DNA of 64,000 nt from Littorina saxatilis (Eukaryota > Mollusca > Gastropoda > Littorinimorpha > Littorinidae), in NCBI RefSeq assembly GCF_037325665.1, contig NC_090253.1, forward strand, positions 37,452,894-37,516,893, given 5' to 3'. The first letter of the stretch is position 1; each line of letters starts with the position of its first letter. This document shows, one piece after another, positions 46,647 through 61,780 of the stretch. The position numbers and the translations under genes were made by a program. The notes beneath the pieces were generated by a model. The model was not told the origin of the DNA. It saw nothing but the letters and a program-made list of their open reading frames with translations, and ran no database searches.

Positions 46647-47348
46647 CACTAATCCTTTATGTCCTGGGAAGTCCACAAAGAGAGAAAAAAAAGCCTTTAA
46701 CATAAATAAAACAATGAACCGCACAATTCTTACACTTCAAGACTTGTACACATGCCACTATCCACGTTTTGACATTGTCAGCTCTTATACACTTGTTGGA
46801 GGGGATCACAATACAGAAACAGACAAATGTCTTGTAAATACTTATGCCCCAATGTTCTCGGACAAGGCACACAAAAACAAGAAAACAAGAAACAGAAAAC
46901 AAACTTCTGTACTCCTTTGACTATACTTTTTACTGTCTCAATATTTTTCACCCACAAGTTGACCCTTTTTGTTTGATGAAAAAAGGGAGTACATGTGTAC
47001 CTCGATCAGCACATGCACTCATACATGTGAACATACACAATCAACACCCCCAAAAATGGAAACTGCAGATCCTTCTTTTGATTCAAGGAAAAAAAATTGA
47101 AGTCAGAAATTCTCTTGCCAACCAACAAAAAAAAAGCCCAATTCTGAAATACAGATAGAACCGTCCTCTCTTATGGACTGCGCTGTACTGTGCTCGACCA
47201 AGACCTGGTGCTCCTCTTTCTTTTACAACAGTATAAAATAATAACAATAACAACACTTTATTGTCCATTAAAATGAATATATTCAAATGGAAAATTGCCT
47301 TCGACACGCCTAACCTGCCTGTCAACGATTATAAATACATACCAAAAT

Positions 47349-47714
47349 CTTTCTTTCTTTATTTGGTGTTTAACGTCGTTTTCAACCACGAAGGTTATAT
47401 CGCGACGGGGAAAGGGGGGAGATGGGATAGAGCCACTTGTCAATTGTTTCTTGTTCACAAAAGCACTAATCAAAAATTTGCTCCAGGGGCTTGCAACGTA
47501 GTACAATGTATTACCTTACTGGGAGAATGCAAGTTTCCAGTACAAAGGACTTAACATTTCTTACATACTGCTTGACTAAAATCTTTACAAACATTGACTA
47601 TATTCTATACAAGAAACACTTAACAAGGGTAAAAGGAGAAACAGAATCCGTTAGTCGCCTCTTACGACATGCTGGGGAGCATCGGATAAATTCTTCCCCC
47701 TAACCCGCGGGGGG
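47349..47714 (-). mobile_element. Family D retroposon
   Basis: Complete copy of 366 bp flanked by the 13-bp target duplication TACATACCAAAAT (47336-47348 and 47715-47727). Confidence 0.92.
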
Positions 47715-48390
47715 TACATACCAAAATAGAATTACAAGAACAAGAACATTCAGAGGCACATAAAACATGTATGATTATTGTATTATTCAGAGCGAGTGCC
47801 TCCTGTGCAAAGGCGTCTCCTTTGACAAAATAAGGGATGTTAGTGAAACGTATATGTTTACAAACACCAATTTGTGTAGTTACAGTAAGATGTACTGAAC
47901 CCAAAGAATAGCAGAAGCAAACCCAGTGACAAAAAGAAAAATATATAGCTAAGGCTATACTATCTAGAATTGTGCATCTTCCACTATTTATAATACCCAT
48001 TCATGGGCAAGTACATTGCATGCATATATGGATGTGTGTGAAGTAAGGTTTGGTTAAAGAACATAAACTTATACTAGTACGCGGGCAACTGATTTCAAAA
48101 GTTTGTAAGGAGCAGCCCTGAAAGTCCAAACAAGTGTAAAATAGCCAAAGGCTAGTGATTCTGAAAATATATTAACCAGAGAGCAAACTTTACTAGCCAA
48201 ACCAACAATTTGCTTCAGCAACATTTGGCGAGTAGATGAACATTTCTACTCGCCAGTTACATGCTTCTGCTCGCCATGGCGAGTAAAATACTCGCCACTT
48301 TCAGGGCTGAGGAGCGATTAGCACATTTTCAAAAAGGTAATATCCAATCTGACACTGTCATTCCAGTTAAGTATTACAGAAATCTTGCTT

Positions 48391-48864
48391 TTGTTTGTTT
48401 GTTTATTTGTTGCTTAACGTCCAGCCGACTACGCAGAGCCATATCAGGACGAGGAAGGGGGGGATGAAGGGGGCCACTTGTCAAGCGATTCCTGTTTACA
48501 AATGCACTAACCCATTACTTGTGTCCCAGCAGGCTTTAGTAAAACTAAATTAATACCTACTGGAAGATTACCAGTTTCCAGTATGTTAAAATAGGCTTAA
48601 CCTATCTACTGCTGGACTTACATCAGAACACTAACAGATTAAACTATACATGAATCGCGAGACAAGCGGAAAGAGAAGAGATTTTTGGAAAAAATACAGG
48701 TGAATGAGCAAGAAGGCAGAAAAAAGAAAAGAATTCATGAAGAAAAAGAGAGCATGACAGGAAAGAGGAACCAAAAATCTACCTAACAGCAAACTAGAAA
48801 GCTCCTGCGGTTCCAAAAACAGGAGGGGCTTTTAATTTCATAACCGCAGTGCCCCACTGCGGGA
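48391..48864 (-). mobile_element. Family D-related retroposon (subfamily D2)
   Basis: Diverged 474-bp relative: shares GCCACTTGTCAA, ACCAGTTTCCAGTA and the 3' GTTAAGCAACAAATAAACAA tail on the minus strand. Flanked by the 13-bp target duplication AGAAATCTTGCTT (48378-48390 and 48865-48877). Confidence 0.85.
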
Positions 48865-49196
48865 AGAAATCTTGCTTCTCTAAACCCGTAATGAACAATA
48901 ATATTGACAGGCACTCTCGCTAGAAACCCAACAAATTATGCAGCCAAGAGTTACATACACAAAATAATACATTGTACAGAAGAATCCTACGAGACCAAGC
49001 CACAACTGTTTGCTCAGTGTAGTCACCCATATTATCAAGCCATGTATTGCAGCCATTAAAAGCAATACAACACCATTTAACAAAAATAAGATTCGTCACC
49101 AAGTTAGACAGCTAAACGATAAGATCAAGTAACAAAGGGATGCAAGTGCTCTTAAAAAAAAATCAAATGCGAGTTATGCGGAACTAGTCTTCTGGC

Positions 49197-49433
49197 ATCT
49201 GAGAGAATGAGCAGCATTGAACGAAAAACAATTCTCAACAATGTTACAAATCTGAGAGATTCCAAGTCCCACCTGTAGTACATTAGATACATAAACAGTG
49301 AAATGGCTTAAATGTGTACATATACTTGTCTTTCATCCAGGGTTGAAGTCAAACTTTTCACAATGTCTAACTGCTATTGCGTTTTGAACTGTTTAATAAA
49401 AGAAAAAGCTGATAACTGAAGATATGCAACGGT
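49197..49433. repeat. 237-bp direct repeat, left copy
   Basis: Begins at ATCTGAGAGAATGAGCAGCA and ends GATATGCAACGGT. Matches 49803-50039 over its full length with three substitutions and no gaps that I can see. Confidence 0.92.
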
Positions 49434-49802
49434 TTCTTTCTTTCTTTATTTGGTGTTTAACGTCGTTTTCAACCGTTCAAGGTAATATCGCGACGGGGAA
49501 AGGGGGGGATGGGATAGAGCCACTTGTTAATTGTTTCTTGTTCACAAAAGCACTAATCAAAAAATTGCTCCAGGGGCTTGCAACGTAGTACAATATATGA
49601 CCTTACTGGGAGAATGCAAGTTTCCAGTACAAAGGACTTAACATTTCTTACATACTGCTTGACTAAAATCTTTACAAACATTGACTATATTCTATACAAG
49701 AAACACTTAACAAGGGTAAAAGGAGAAACAGAATCCGTTAGTTGCCTCTTACGACATGCTGGGGAGCATCGGGTAAATTCTTCCCCCTAACCCGCGGGGG
49801 GT
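49434..49802 (-). mobile_element. Family D retroposon between 237-bp direct repeats
   Basis: A complete family D copy of about 369 bp with both usual ends. Unlike the other copies it has no short target duplication; the 237-bp repeats abut it precisely on both sides. Confidence 0.92.
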
Positions 49803-50039
49803 ATCCGAGAGAATGAGCAGCATTGAACGAAAAACAATTCTCAACAATGTTACAAATCTGAGAGATTCCAAGTCCCACCTGTAGTACATTAGATACATAA
49901 ACAGTGAAATGGCTTAAATGTGTACATATACTTATCTTTCATCCAGGGTTGAAGTCAAACTTTTCACAATGTCTAACTGCTATTACGTTTTGAACTGTTT
50001 AATAAAAGAAAAAGCTGATAACTGAAGATATGCAACGGT
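49803..50039. repeat. 237-bp direct repeat, right copy
   Basis: Same length as the left copy. The three differences I read are T/C near the start, G/A in the CTTGTCTTT region, and G/A in ATTGCG. Confidence 0.92.
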
Positions 50040-50689
50040 GTCCCCTTAGGTCAACGTTACATCATACAGTAACGCAAAACAAGTCTGTGTGCAAACTGTT
50101 GTACACATTGCAACACATCACATCATGTAGACGTTCATACAAGCTCCCAGACATTGCATGCAGCACATGCTGGCAAGCTGCATTCAGCCTTGATGTAGTT
50201 AAAAAGCTAGTTGCATTCAATTTCGCTCCATGGTGTAAAATGACCATCAATATCTTGCACGCACACATGAAAATGAAACTGACTTTAAGAGAACACATAA
50301 TGCCACAGCTGTTCACAATTTTGTCAAGTGATAACTTTCAACAGTCATTTTATATTAGTAGTACTATAGTATTTTGCTAACAGCCACATCATACTGCATC
50401 CATTTAATGTCTCACTGCAACATTTACAACAGTTGAATTTTTTTTTTTTTTACAAAAAGTTAGGCCGTAATTTCCAGAATCATATCACAATTTACTCTGG
50501 GTTTTCTTTTGACAACAGCTGGTATGAATATTTTTAATAAAAGTAGAGAACAATTCACAGATTCTTGAGTACAGTAACAGAAAGTGATCAAAATCTGGAA
50601 TAACAAAACATTGCACTTCGATCGTTGCCTTGTCTCAGTAATACTATGGGTTCTGTTATGCAGCAAATATGGGTAAGCATACATACAAG
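50040..50689. other. No recognised gene
   Basis: AT-rich; a T run at 50437-50450. The 116-codon plus ORF at 50030-50380 starts in the repeat and has no domain. Confidence 0.45.
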
Positions 50690-50699
50690 AACACATAAA

Positions 50700-51008
50700 C
50701 TTTGTTTGTTTGTTTGCTTAACGCCCAGCCGACCACGAAGGGCCATATCAGGGCGGTGCTGCTTTGACATTTAACGTGCGCCACACACAAGACAGAAGTC
50801 GCAGCACAGGCTTCATGTCTCACCCAGTCACATTATTCTGACACCGGACCAACCAGTCCTAGCACTAACCCCATAATGCCAGACGCCAGGCGGAGCAGCC
50901 ACTAGATTGCCAATTTTAAAGTCTTAGGTATGACCAGGCCGGGGTTCGAACCCACGACCTCCCGATCACGGGGCGGACGCCTTACCACTAGGCCAACCGT
51001 GCCGGTCT
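50700..51008 (-). mobile_element. tRNA-derived SINE (family C)
   Basis: B box GGGTTCGAACCCC and tail of TTTG repeats (plus-strand reading). Flanked by the 10-bp target duplication AACACATAAA (50690-50699 and 51009-51018). Confidence 0.92.
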
Positions 51009-51270
51009 AACACATAAAGTGAATGGCAACATTAACTGCAACTAACCAATAGAAAGGCAACACAATCAGCTCCGGAATTCTTCAGACTCCAGAGTTGGTA
51101 GGCTGGTTGCCAGGTTTTTAATGTCCCTTCAACCAATTTGGCAATGCCGGACCGATTCAATTGTTTTCTTTCTCAGTTTACATGGTGATATCTCCGTTTG
51201 AAACTATTTACATCTAGGTATATCCCAGTAAAATGAAGGAGGTTCTAAAAAGCTCATACTTTTTCTCAGT

Positions 51271-51613
51271 TTGTTTGTTCGTTCATGGGCTGAAACTCCC
51301 CACGGCCTTTACGTGTATGACCGTTTTTACCCCGCCATTTAGGCAGCCATACGCCGCTTTCGGGGGAGCATGCTGGGTATTTTCGTGTTTCTATAACCCA
51401 CCGAACTCTAACATGGATTGCAGGATCTTTTTCGTGCGCACTTGGTCTTGTGCTTGCGTGTACACACGGGGGTGTTCGGACACCGAGGAGAGTCTGCACA
51501 CAAAGTTGACTCTGAGAAATAAATCTCTCGCCGAACGTGGGGACGAACTGACGCTGACAGCGGCCAACTGGATACAAATCCAGCGCGCTACCGACTGAGC
51601 TACATCCCTGCCC
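51271..51613 (-). mobile_element. tRNA-derived SINE (family E)
   Basis: 343 bp, head GGGCAGGGATGTAGCTCAGT with GGTAGCGCGCTGG. Flanked by ACTTTTTCTCAGT (51258-51270) and ACTTTTTCACAGT (51614-51626), a 13-bp target duplication with one difference. Confidence 0.92.
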
Positions 51614-51629
51614 ACTTTTTCACAGTAAT

Positions 51630-53373
51630 GTTAGCATGCTCGAGGATACATCAAAGCCATAGCTATATGTATGGATGTCTTTGGGACTAGCAACTATATT
51701 TTACTGTTGATAATTGTGAACTGTAACTTTGGATTTTTATACACAAATACATTGTCTCTACCACTTTAATCGGTCTCGTCTTACAAACCCAAGAAACACA
51801 CAGTTTCTGTCCTATTTTGATTTTTGAAACAACCCTGCATGCATGGTTCCAGAAAATGTTCCATTTTTAATCTAAAAGATATTGTCCTTCTCACGTACAC
51901 AATCACACTCACTGCCACAGATCTGTGTAGGTATTTACATGAAATAAGCGCATCCTTTTAATTTGGTACGGAGGGAATTTGGGGCTGAATTAATTTTGCA
52001 AATTCACATGGGTGTCACAAGATTATTTCAACCCAAAAATTTCTCTCTGGACAGGAATCAGGATTGCTGTTGATTTTAGACATGCATTTGAGCTGAAGGA
52101 TACTCTTATCTTGTGTTTTATAAAAATTAAACAAATTAAAGATTAAAAAAACACATTTTGGGGGGTAAACAGAACTTCTAATATTATGAGAAGGACTGGA
52201 CAGTGATACCTGTGATGAAAGGACGATCTTCAGACCAGCCAAAAATGTCCCTACATTTCAGGTGGTCTGTCCTGACCGGTATATCTTGGTCAAGATATAA
52301 GACCAAGGGACAACAGAAAATGTCCAGTCCTTCCATGGGAGGTGTCCTCTGATCGGAGGATGAACCGAGATCCATACAGTGCAGACAGCAGTTCCACGAG
52401 TAAGGTTTGTTTGGGGGAAGCAACAAGAATATCGTGCAATGCCCTGTTTTACAAGTCGCAATTATCCACTGAAGGTATAAATTACAATGCCACTTGACAG
52501 TGATTGTCAGTTTCTCATCAGGCACATAGGTTCAGCACTGAACAAGGATTGGGCAGCCAGGAAGATAGAGACTGCAGACAGAGAGGGCTGAATTTAGGGA
52601 CAGGGAGGTGACCAGACCACTAGAGAAGATGCTAGATGCCTCAGTACGCTTTGGGTAACATAGACGTACATGCGCGTGTGTGTGTATGTGTGTGAATTTC
52701 TGAATGCATTAGCATGCGCATCTGTGAGTTTAAGTGCATCGATTCCGTGTGTATTTGTTTCTATGAAGAACAGATTTTCCTCTCTAAGCACTGCTCAAAA
52801 TGCTTCTCTCCGATTTTTAGCCTTTTTAGGAAATAAGGACCAAACTAAAGAAAAAAGAAACTCAATTTTCTTGGTGCAGTGAACCAGCCTAATGTCTAAA
52901 AATACAGTAAGTTCAAAGCAAATGACATTAACTGCCAAACAACAACACCACCACACACAGAGCCCACAATATGACACATATTTACATCCTTACAGATCCT
53001 ACTCAAAGTTGTGGAGAAATAAATTCAGCTGGTCTGCCATTTTCAGCATCAGCCTGCTGCCATAGAAAAAAATCAAATAAATAATAACATATTGTTTTTA
53101 AGATGAAAAAAACCCACAATAAGAGTGACTCAAAAGTGTAAGTTACTGTAAGCAACAAAACCAAACAGCTGGTCAGGTAGAAAAAAAAAGAAAAAGAAAA
53201 GAACATACAATCCCCAAATTCAGGGATTTGTCAAACTGACACACAAAATGAAACCATTTTGCAATGGAAAGGATGATCCGTCAAAAGATTACACAACCTT
53301 GAACCGAATCATTTCTCACAAAAGATTCAACAAAATATGAAGCAACTCAGTTCAAATTTCATCTGAGATGCAT
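51630..53373. other. No recognised gene
   Basis: Long AT-rich stretch without a named repeat. A 113-codon minus ORF at 52184-52525 has no recognisable domain. It may be distal 3' or intergenic DNA of the coiled-coil gene; there is no direct evidence. Confidence 0.4.
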
Positions 53374-53380
53374 AAAAGCT

Positions 53381-53801
53381 TTCTTTCTTTCTTTATTTGG
53401 TGTTTAACGTCGTTTTCAACCATTCAAGGTTATATCGCGACGGGGAAAGGGGGGAGATGGGATAGGGGAAAGGGGGGAGATGGGATAGAGCCACTTGTTA
53501 ATTGTTTCTTGTTCACAAAAGCACTAATCAAAAAATTGCTCCAGGGGCTTGCAACGTAGTACAATATATGACCTTACTGGGAGAATGCAAGTTTCCAGTA
53601 CAAAGGACTTAACATTTCTTACATACTGCTTGACTAAAATCTTTACAAACATTGACTATATTCTATACAAGAAACACTTAACAAGGGTAAAAGGAGAAAC
53701 AGAATCCGTTAGTCGCCTCTTACGACATGCTGGGTAGCATCGGGTAAATTCTTTCTCGTCCCAACCAATATGGGACTCCCCCTAACCCGCGGGGTGGGAA
53801 A
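53381..53801 (-). mobile_element. Family D retroposon with internal duplication
   Basis: Family D copy with a duplicated GGGGAAAGGGGGGAGATGGG block and a short extra segment near its 5' end. Flanked by AAAAGCT (53374-53380 and 53802-53808). Confidence 0.85.
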
Positions 53802-53809
53802 AAAAGCTA

Positions 53810-54495
53810 ATAATTCGTCAAGTCTATACTTACAGCATGACAAAACACTGCCATCTAAAACAATTTGCTTGTACTTGTTTACGTGTGTTCGGAAATAACA
53901 AATTGACAAGCAATGAAATGGCACAAAATGACTGATGTCACACAGAAGAAGTTTATTGATATTTTAGTTTTTTTATAAAGAAGAAGAAAGAAATTCATCA
54001 ACCGTGTACCACATATTGAAAATATGAACTTGTTCTTCCCATGGCATTTTCATTTTTAGAGGAATGAAAAACAAGTGACTTATTCCCTAAAAGTAAGAGA
54101 GAAACATAAGAGCTTGCCTTTTGAACATAACCATGAAAGTTTAAGATAAATGCTACTTGACATACAAATAACCAATGCTACCTGGAGAATTCAATCAAAG
54201 ATGTGTTAGGAATAATATTTACAAGAGTCATCATTTAATTAAACTCATGGCTGACAAAGAAGTCTTGATGACATTACATATTAAGAACACCAGTAATAAC
54301 AATGAGAAGTAATTCTAGTGACATATTTAATAGTCACCAGATATTTGTGTGTGTGCATATGGCAGAAACTGTCATTGAAAGACTCCATAGGCGCAAGTAC
54401 ATGAAGTTCGGTATGTAACACTGTACAAACACTAATAGCGTCCAGAACTACGGTCTGAGCAGGACATACACAAGACAAAACTGACCACTGGCAAT
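53810..54495. other. No recognised gene
   Basis: AT-rich sequence; no repeat family or coding segment recognised. Confidence 0.45.
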
Positions 54496-54764
54496 GAACG
54501 GCTATTTGACTTTCTCTGGACCATGAACGGCTATTTGACTTTCTCTGGACCATGAACAGATATTTGACTTTCTCTGGACCATGAACAGCTATTTGACTTT
54601 CTCTGGACCATGGACAGCTATTTGACTTTCTCTGGACCATGAACAGATATTTGACTTTCTCTGGACCATGAACAGCTATTTGACTTTCTCTGGACCATGA
54701 ACAGCTATTTGACTTTCTCTGGACCATGAACAGCTATTTGACCTTCTCTGGACCATGAACAGCT
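54496..54764. repeat. 29-bp minisatellite, left part
   Basis: About nine units of ATTTGACTTTCTCTGGACCA + TGAACAGCT, 29 bp apart (54496, 54525 and so on). Since 29 is not a multiple of three, the apparent ORF here cycles frames and is an artefact. Confidence 0.92.
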
Positions 54765-55668
54765 CAGACCTGTTTACCCTAACCCCGAGGCAAGAGTACT
54801 TTCCCAAAAAGTTGAGTGTATTTTTCAAAAAGTTGGTGTACTTTGCAAGAAAAACCATATGGGCTAGGAAAAATGTACGTGTTTGTGTAAGAATAGCATG
54901 TCTTGTGAACACCTTCAGAATTTAACTCCTTCCAATACAACAGGGATAAAACAATTTTATTTACCTGTCAGTTTATAGCATTATAACCAGTGTCTTCCAA
55001 ACAGATTGATAATGAAAAGATGAAGTTCGTGAAATAACATCTGCGGTTGACAGTGGCAAGTTCATTTTTACAATCATCTCAGAAAACCTTGCTTCAGCAC
55101 GGACTACAGCCTTTTCTTCTGGCAGGATTTGCTTTGCGGGAATGAACTTCATAATTCCTTGGCAGCTTTCAGCGGATTTCTTTGCAGCAACCTTGTCCAG
55201 GTGAGTTTTGGAACTGCAGTGTCGTTCAATGTCATATTTCCCAGCATGGGCAACGGAGAAATCTGATTTACAATACTTGCAGTGTGCATGACTTTTTCCC
55301 ATAGTAGACTCCACAATTCCTGGCTCTTTCTTATATTTCTCCAAGAAAATCTGCTGCTTCTGCTGTTTAGACTTGGTACAGTCATCCGAAACTGACACAT
55401 TTTACCGCTTCATTTTGCCACGATTGTCTAGACGATCGCACGTGCCAACAACTGAACAAGGTTTCCACAGCTGAAGACTCGCTGTCATGGTTATCTCCCT
55501 TCGACCGAAACCGGTATCAGTTGTACCATCCCGTAATCAGCACACCAACACAAGAAAACGTATTCTAGACTTTTTCTTATGCGTATTTTGTGCGTGTGTC
55601 GCGCATTTGCGTACCAATAATAATTTGGCGTACAAAATACGCCCAAATCGTACTGGTAAACAGGTCTG
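54765..55668 (-). mobile_element. 904-bp hAT-like DNA transposon remnant
   Basis: Perfect 14-bp terminal inverted repeats CAGACCTGTTTACC / GGTAAACAGGTCTG. Flanked by a 6-bp target duplication ACAGCT (54759-54764 and 55669-55674), and removing the element restores the minisatellite. It carries a transposase N-terminal-like zinc finger but no catalytic domain, so it is non-autonomous. CAG termini and the zinc finger suggest hAT; a 6-bp duplication is at the low end for hAT. Confidence 0.75.
54973..55398 (-). pseudogene. Transposase N-terminal zinc-finger fragment
   Basis: An open frame of about 140 codons, without an ATG at its head, encodes CKYCKSDFSVAHAGKYDIER and HCSSKTH, a BED/C2H2-like finger, then a segment ending ISRTSSFHYQSVWKTL. 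This looks like the N-terminal part of a hAT-type transposase. The catalytic region is absent: the element's end follows about 200 bp later. It starts in frame after a stop, so it is either spliced or 5' damaged. Confidence 0.5.
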
Positions 55669-55725
55669 ACAGCTATTTGACTTTCTCTGGACCATGGACA
55701 CCTATTTGATTTTCTCAGGACCTAA
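55669..55725. repeat. 29-bp minisatellite, right part
   Basis: Two further units of the array interrupted by the transposon at 54765-55668. Confidence 0.85.
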
Positions 55726-56880
55726 GTTATGTGCAAAACCCATCCAATCTTGATGCTGTACAATGGCCAGGTGCAGGGGCTTCCTTGTAGCATCTAAACA
55801 TTTGTGGCCACAATCATTATCCACAATGAAAGCCCCCTCTTAAGACCCCAGGATTTCAGACCTTGAAGTTTTAAGACCTCCAAGGTTTTAAGACTTTGCT
55901 TTCTCAGATTTTTGGTTCATAACCTTTGTAAATTTACCTCCATATCAAGCAAGATGTAACATATTTTTCAATACCTGATCTCAGACTTTTTGAGATTGTA
56001 AAGGGAAGGGAGGGGGGTCCACTAAATCACAAAGTCTAGCCGTCTTTGCCCAAATGTATTGCAGTGTTTAGCTTTAAATAAACCAAAATAACGTGTGTTA
56101 ACAAAAAACGTTTTCTCAAATGCGGTAGATGACCATACCAGATTTTTCTACTGCAGAAGACAAGCTCACTAAAGATGAAGAGAGACATGACTTGCTAATA
56201 AAAAAATGGGAAAAAAAGATGACGTCGCAAAACTGTTATGCACAAAGTGTTCAGATCCTAATTGTTTTTTGCATACTTTCATACAATGTCGATGATGATG
56301 ATGGTTGTGGTGGTGGTAGTAGGCAGAGGAGGGGAGGGGGGGGGGGGGGGGAGGGTTGATGGAACTACAATTGTAAGTCAAAACAGAACCTGGCTTGGTG
56401 ACGTACTGCAAGCAGATTTCTTAAATCAAATATGACTCTCCCGGTAATCTTCAGCACCAGCCACATAGTTTGCAAAGGTGCCTGTGTAAGTGATAATCTT
56501 TCCTACAAAAGATCTTGGGCAATAGCTCTCAGCCTCAGCAATGGTATTGGTGTAATCGTAGCATCAAATAGGACACAAATCTAGTAATAACATCTCAAAA
56601 TTCATTCCAATTTGCTCAACAACAAACAAACAATGACTAGACATTACTTCAAATTAGCATGTATGTGTCAATCACAGCATGAATAAAAGTTAACGCAAAT
56701 CACTCCCCACCCGAGAATGTTTTGAAAGATTCAAATACAGTCGGATATTCCTTTAAAGACCCCCAATTTAAGACCTTGTTTTTTTTGATTAGAGTCTGCA
56801 ACTCTATTGTAAAATTCTTTTCCCTTTTAAGACCTGGTTTACTCTGACTTTGTTGTGGTCTAAAAAGGGGTTCACTGCAA
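55726..56880. other. No recognised gene; degenerate AAGACC-rich repeats
   Basis: Two segments rich in TTAAGACC-type sequence (about 55835-55990 and 56740-56875) may be MITE remnants. A run of 16 G lies at 56336-56351. A weak ankyrin-like reading on the minus strand at about 55720-55830 was not accepted. Confidence 0.4.
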
Positions 56881-56906
56881 TAAATAGTTCCTGCATGGTG
56901 TTTTAT

Positions 56907-60322
<3,416 letters not shown>

Positions 60323-61040
60323 CTGGGATGGGGAGGGAGAAAAAGACAAAAAAGCAGGCGTTAATTTTATACTACTTGCAGCCGCGCGTCTTGGCGTGGT
60401 TTATAGGTCAAGCTGCTGAAAGTACAGTAGTAACAGTACTACCTTCTCATGTGAAGGAATCACATGATTTCTAGCTCATTGGTTTTCACACAGTAAACAT
60501 GGTGACAGTTATGGTTGGTTATTATTGTTTATGGTCTCTTCAGCAGTTAATGCTATTCCAGACCGATGCAAGTGTGTGGCCAAAATGTTTGTTTTTGCAG
60601 GTAGTTTATAAGAAAGAACCAAAGAGAAAACATTATGTATGGACCGGTTGTTGCTTTGGGTTAATGTTTGAGTGAGAAAAGTGACTAATTGACCAAAAAG
60701 CTACAAAAGCTTACAAAAGTGTAAAGGATTAATGTTTCTGCACATGATGACCCAAAATGGACCTGCAGACTGTAACCCGAGGGAGAAGTTGCTATTTCGC
60801 TCGGTTGCAGCCTCCAAAAAGACAGAAAACTTTTCTTCGTCAGGATTCTTACAAGCTGTGGATACTTGCTGATATGAATTGTTAGTTAACTGTTGCTTAA
60901 TGGGTCCAGCGGACCAGTTAGGCCAAACCTGATATGAATAATGACATACAACTTGCATACTGCCAGTGCCCTGGGGGGTATTGAGATCTTTCAAGAATTC
61001 TCTGGTGGGGAGTGATTTGGATTTACTTTCATTCATTGTG
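60323..61040. other. No recognised exon
   Basis: Presumed intron. A block near 60512-60570 (GGTTGGTTATTATTGTTTAT…TCTCTTCAGCAG) recurs at 61543 and 63715. A 111-codon minus ORF at 60701-61036 has no recognised domain and no clear splice sites. Confidence 0.4.
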
Positions 61041-61122
61041 TGATTGACACATACATGAACATGCAGGCTCTACGTGAGCCAACTTTGCTAGTAGGTAAGT
61101 CTTTTCAGGTTTTAGTTACATA

Positions 61123-61203
<81 letters not shown>

Positions 61204-61780
61204 TACCAAAAGTATGATTTCTACAACAGGTTGACGGATGTTGAGCAGGCCGTTACCAATCTCTTTGCGCGAGTCAAGGATGGCAGGGCTTTACGTCATT
61301 TACTGACGAGGCGTACTTTGCTAGCAGGTTGAAGTCTTTATGGGTTTCTGTTACATATGTGTGTGTGTGTGTGTGTATGTGTAAATGTGTGTGTGTGAAT
61401 GTGCATGTGTGTGTGTGTGTGCACATCAGGCAGTGTGAGTAAAACTTCCACGAGTATGATTTCTACAACAGGTAAGCGGATGTTAGGCAGGCCGTAATCG
61501 ATCTCTTTGCGCGAGTCAAGGATGGCAAGGCTGTACGTGGTTGGTTGGTTATTGTTGTTATCGTCTCTTCAGCAGGTTGTGCTATTCGAGACCTTTTTTG
61601 TGGATCGCACCTATTTTTGATCACCTCATACCATAAGTATGATTTCTACAGGTAGGCGGATGTTGAGCAGGCCGTTACCGATCTCTTTGCGCGAGTCAAG
61701 GACGGCAGGGCTCTACGTCATTACTGACGAGGCTTACTTTGCTAGCAGGTTGAAGTCTTTATGGGTTTCTGTTACATATA
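61123..61780. repeat. Tandem array of exon-like units, left part
   Basis: Starts with a (TG)n tract of about 78 bp. Units share GATCTCTTTGCGCGAGTCAA (61258 with one change, 61500, 61680), TGCTAGCAGGTTGAAG and TG-rich spacers (TGTGTGAATGTGCATGTG). The plus strand can read DVEQAVTNLFARVKDGRALR, and the minus strand AVLDSRKEIGNGLLNIR. The coding strand, if any, is unresolved. Confidence 0.7.

Noticed and set aside
52184-52525. 113-codon minus ORF
   Set aside because: No domain, no paralogue in the window, and composition like surrounding non-coding DNA.
54281-54727. Minus ORF with repeated VQRKSNSC motif
   Set aside because: It is a product of the 29-bp array, whose period is not a multiple of three.
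55720-55835. Minus-strand reading resembling an ankyrin repeat (ATRKPLHLAIVQ)
   Set aside because: Single weak match with no clear splice sites or neighbouring repeats; too short to support.
60701-61036. 111-codon minus ORF in a presumed intron
   Set aside because: No recognisable domain, and no splice site or upstream context; could be a repeat remnant.
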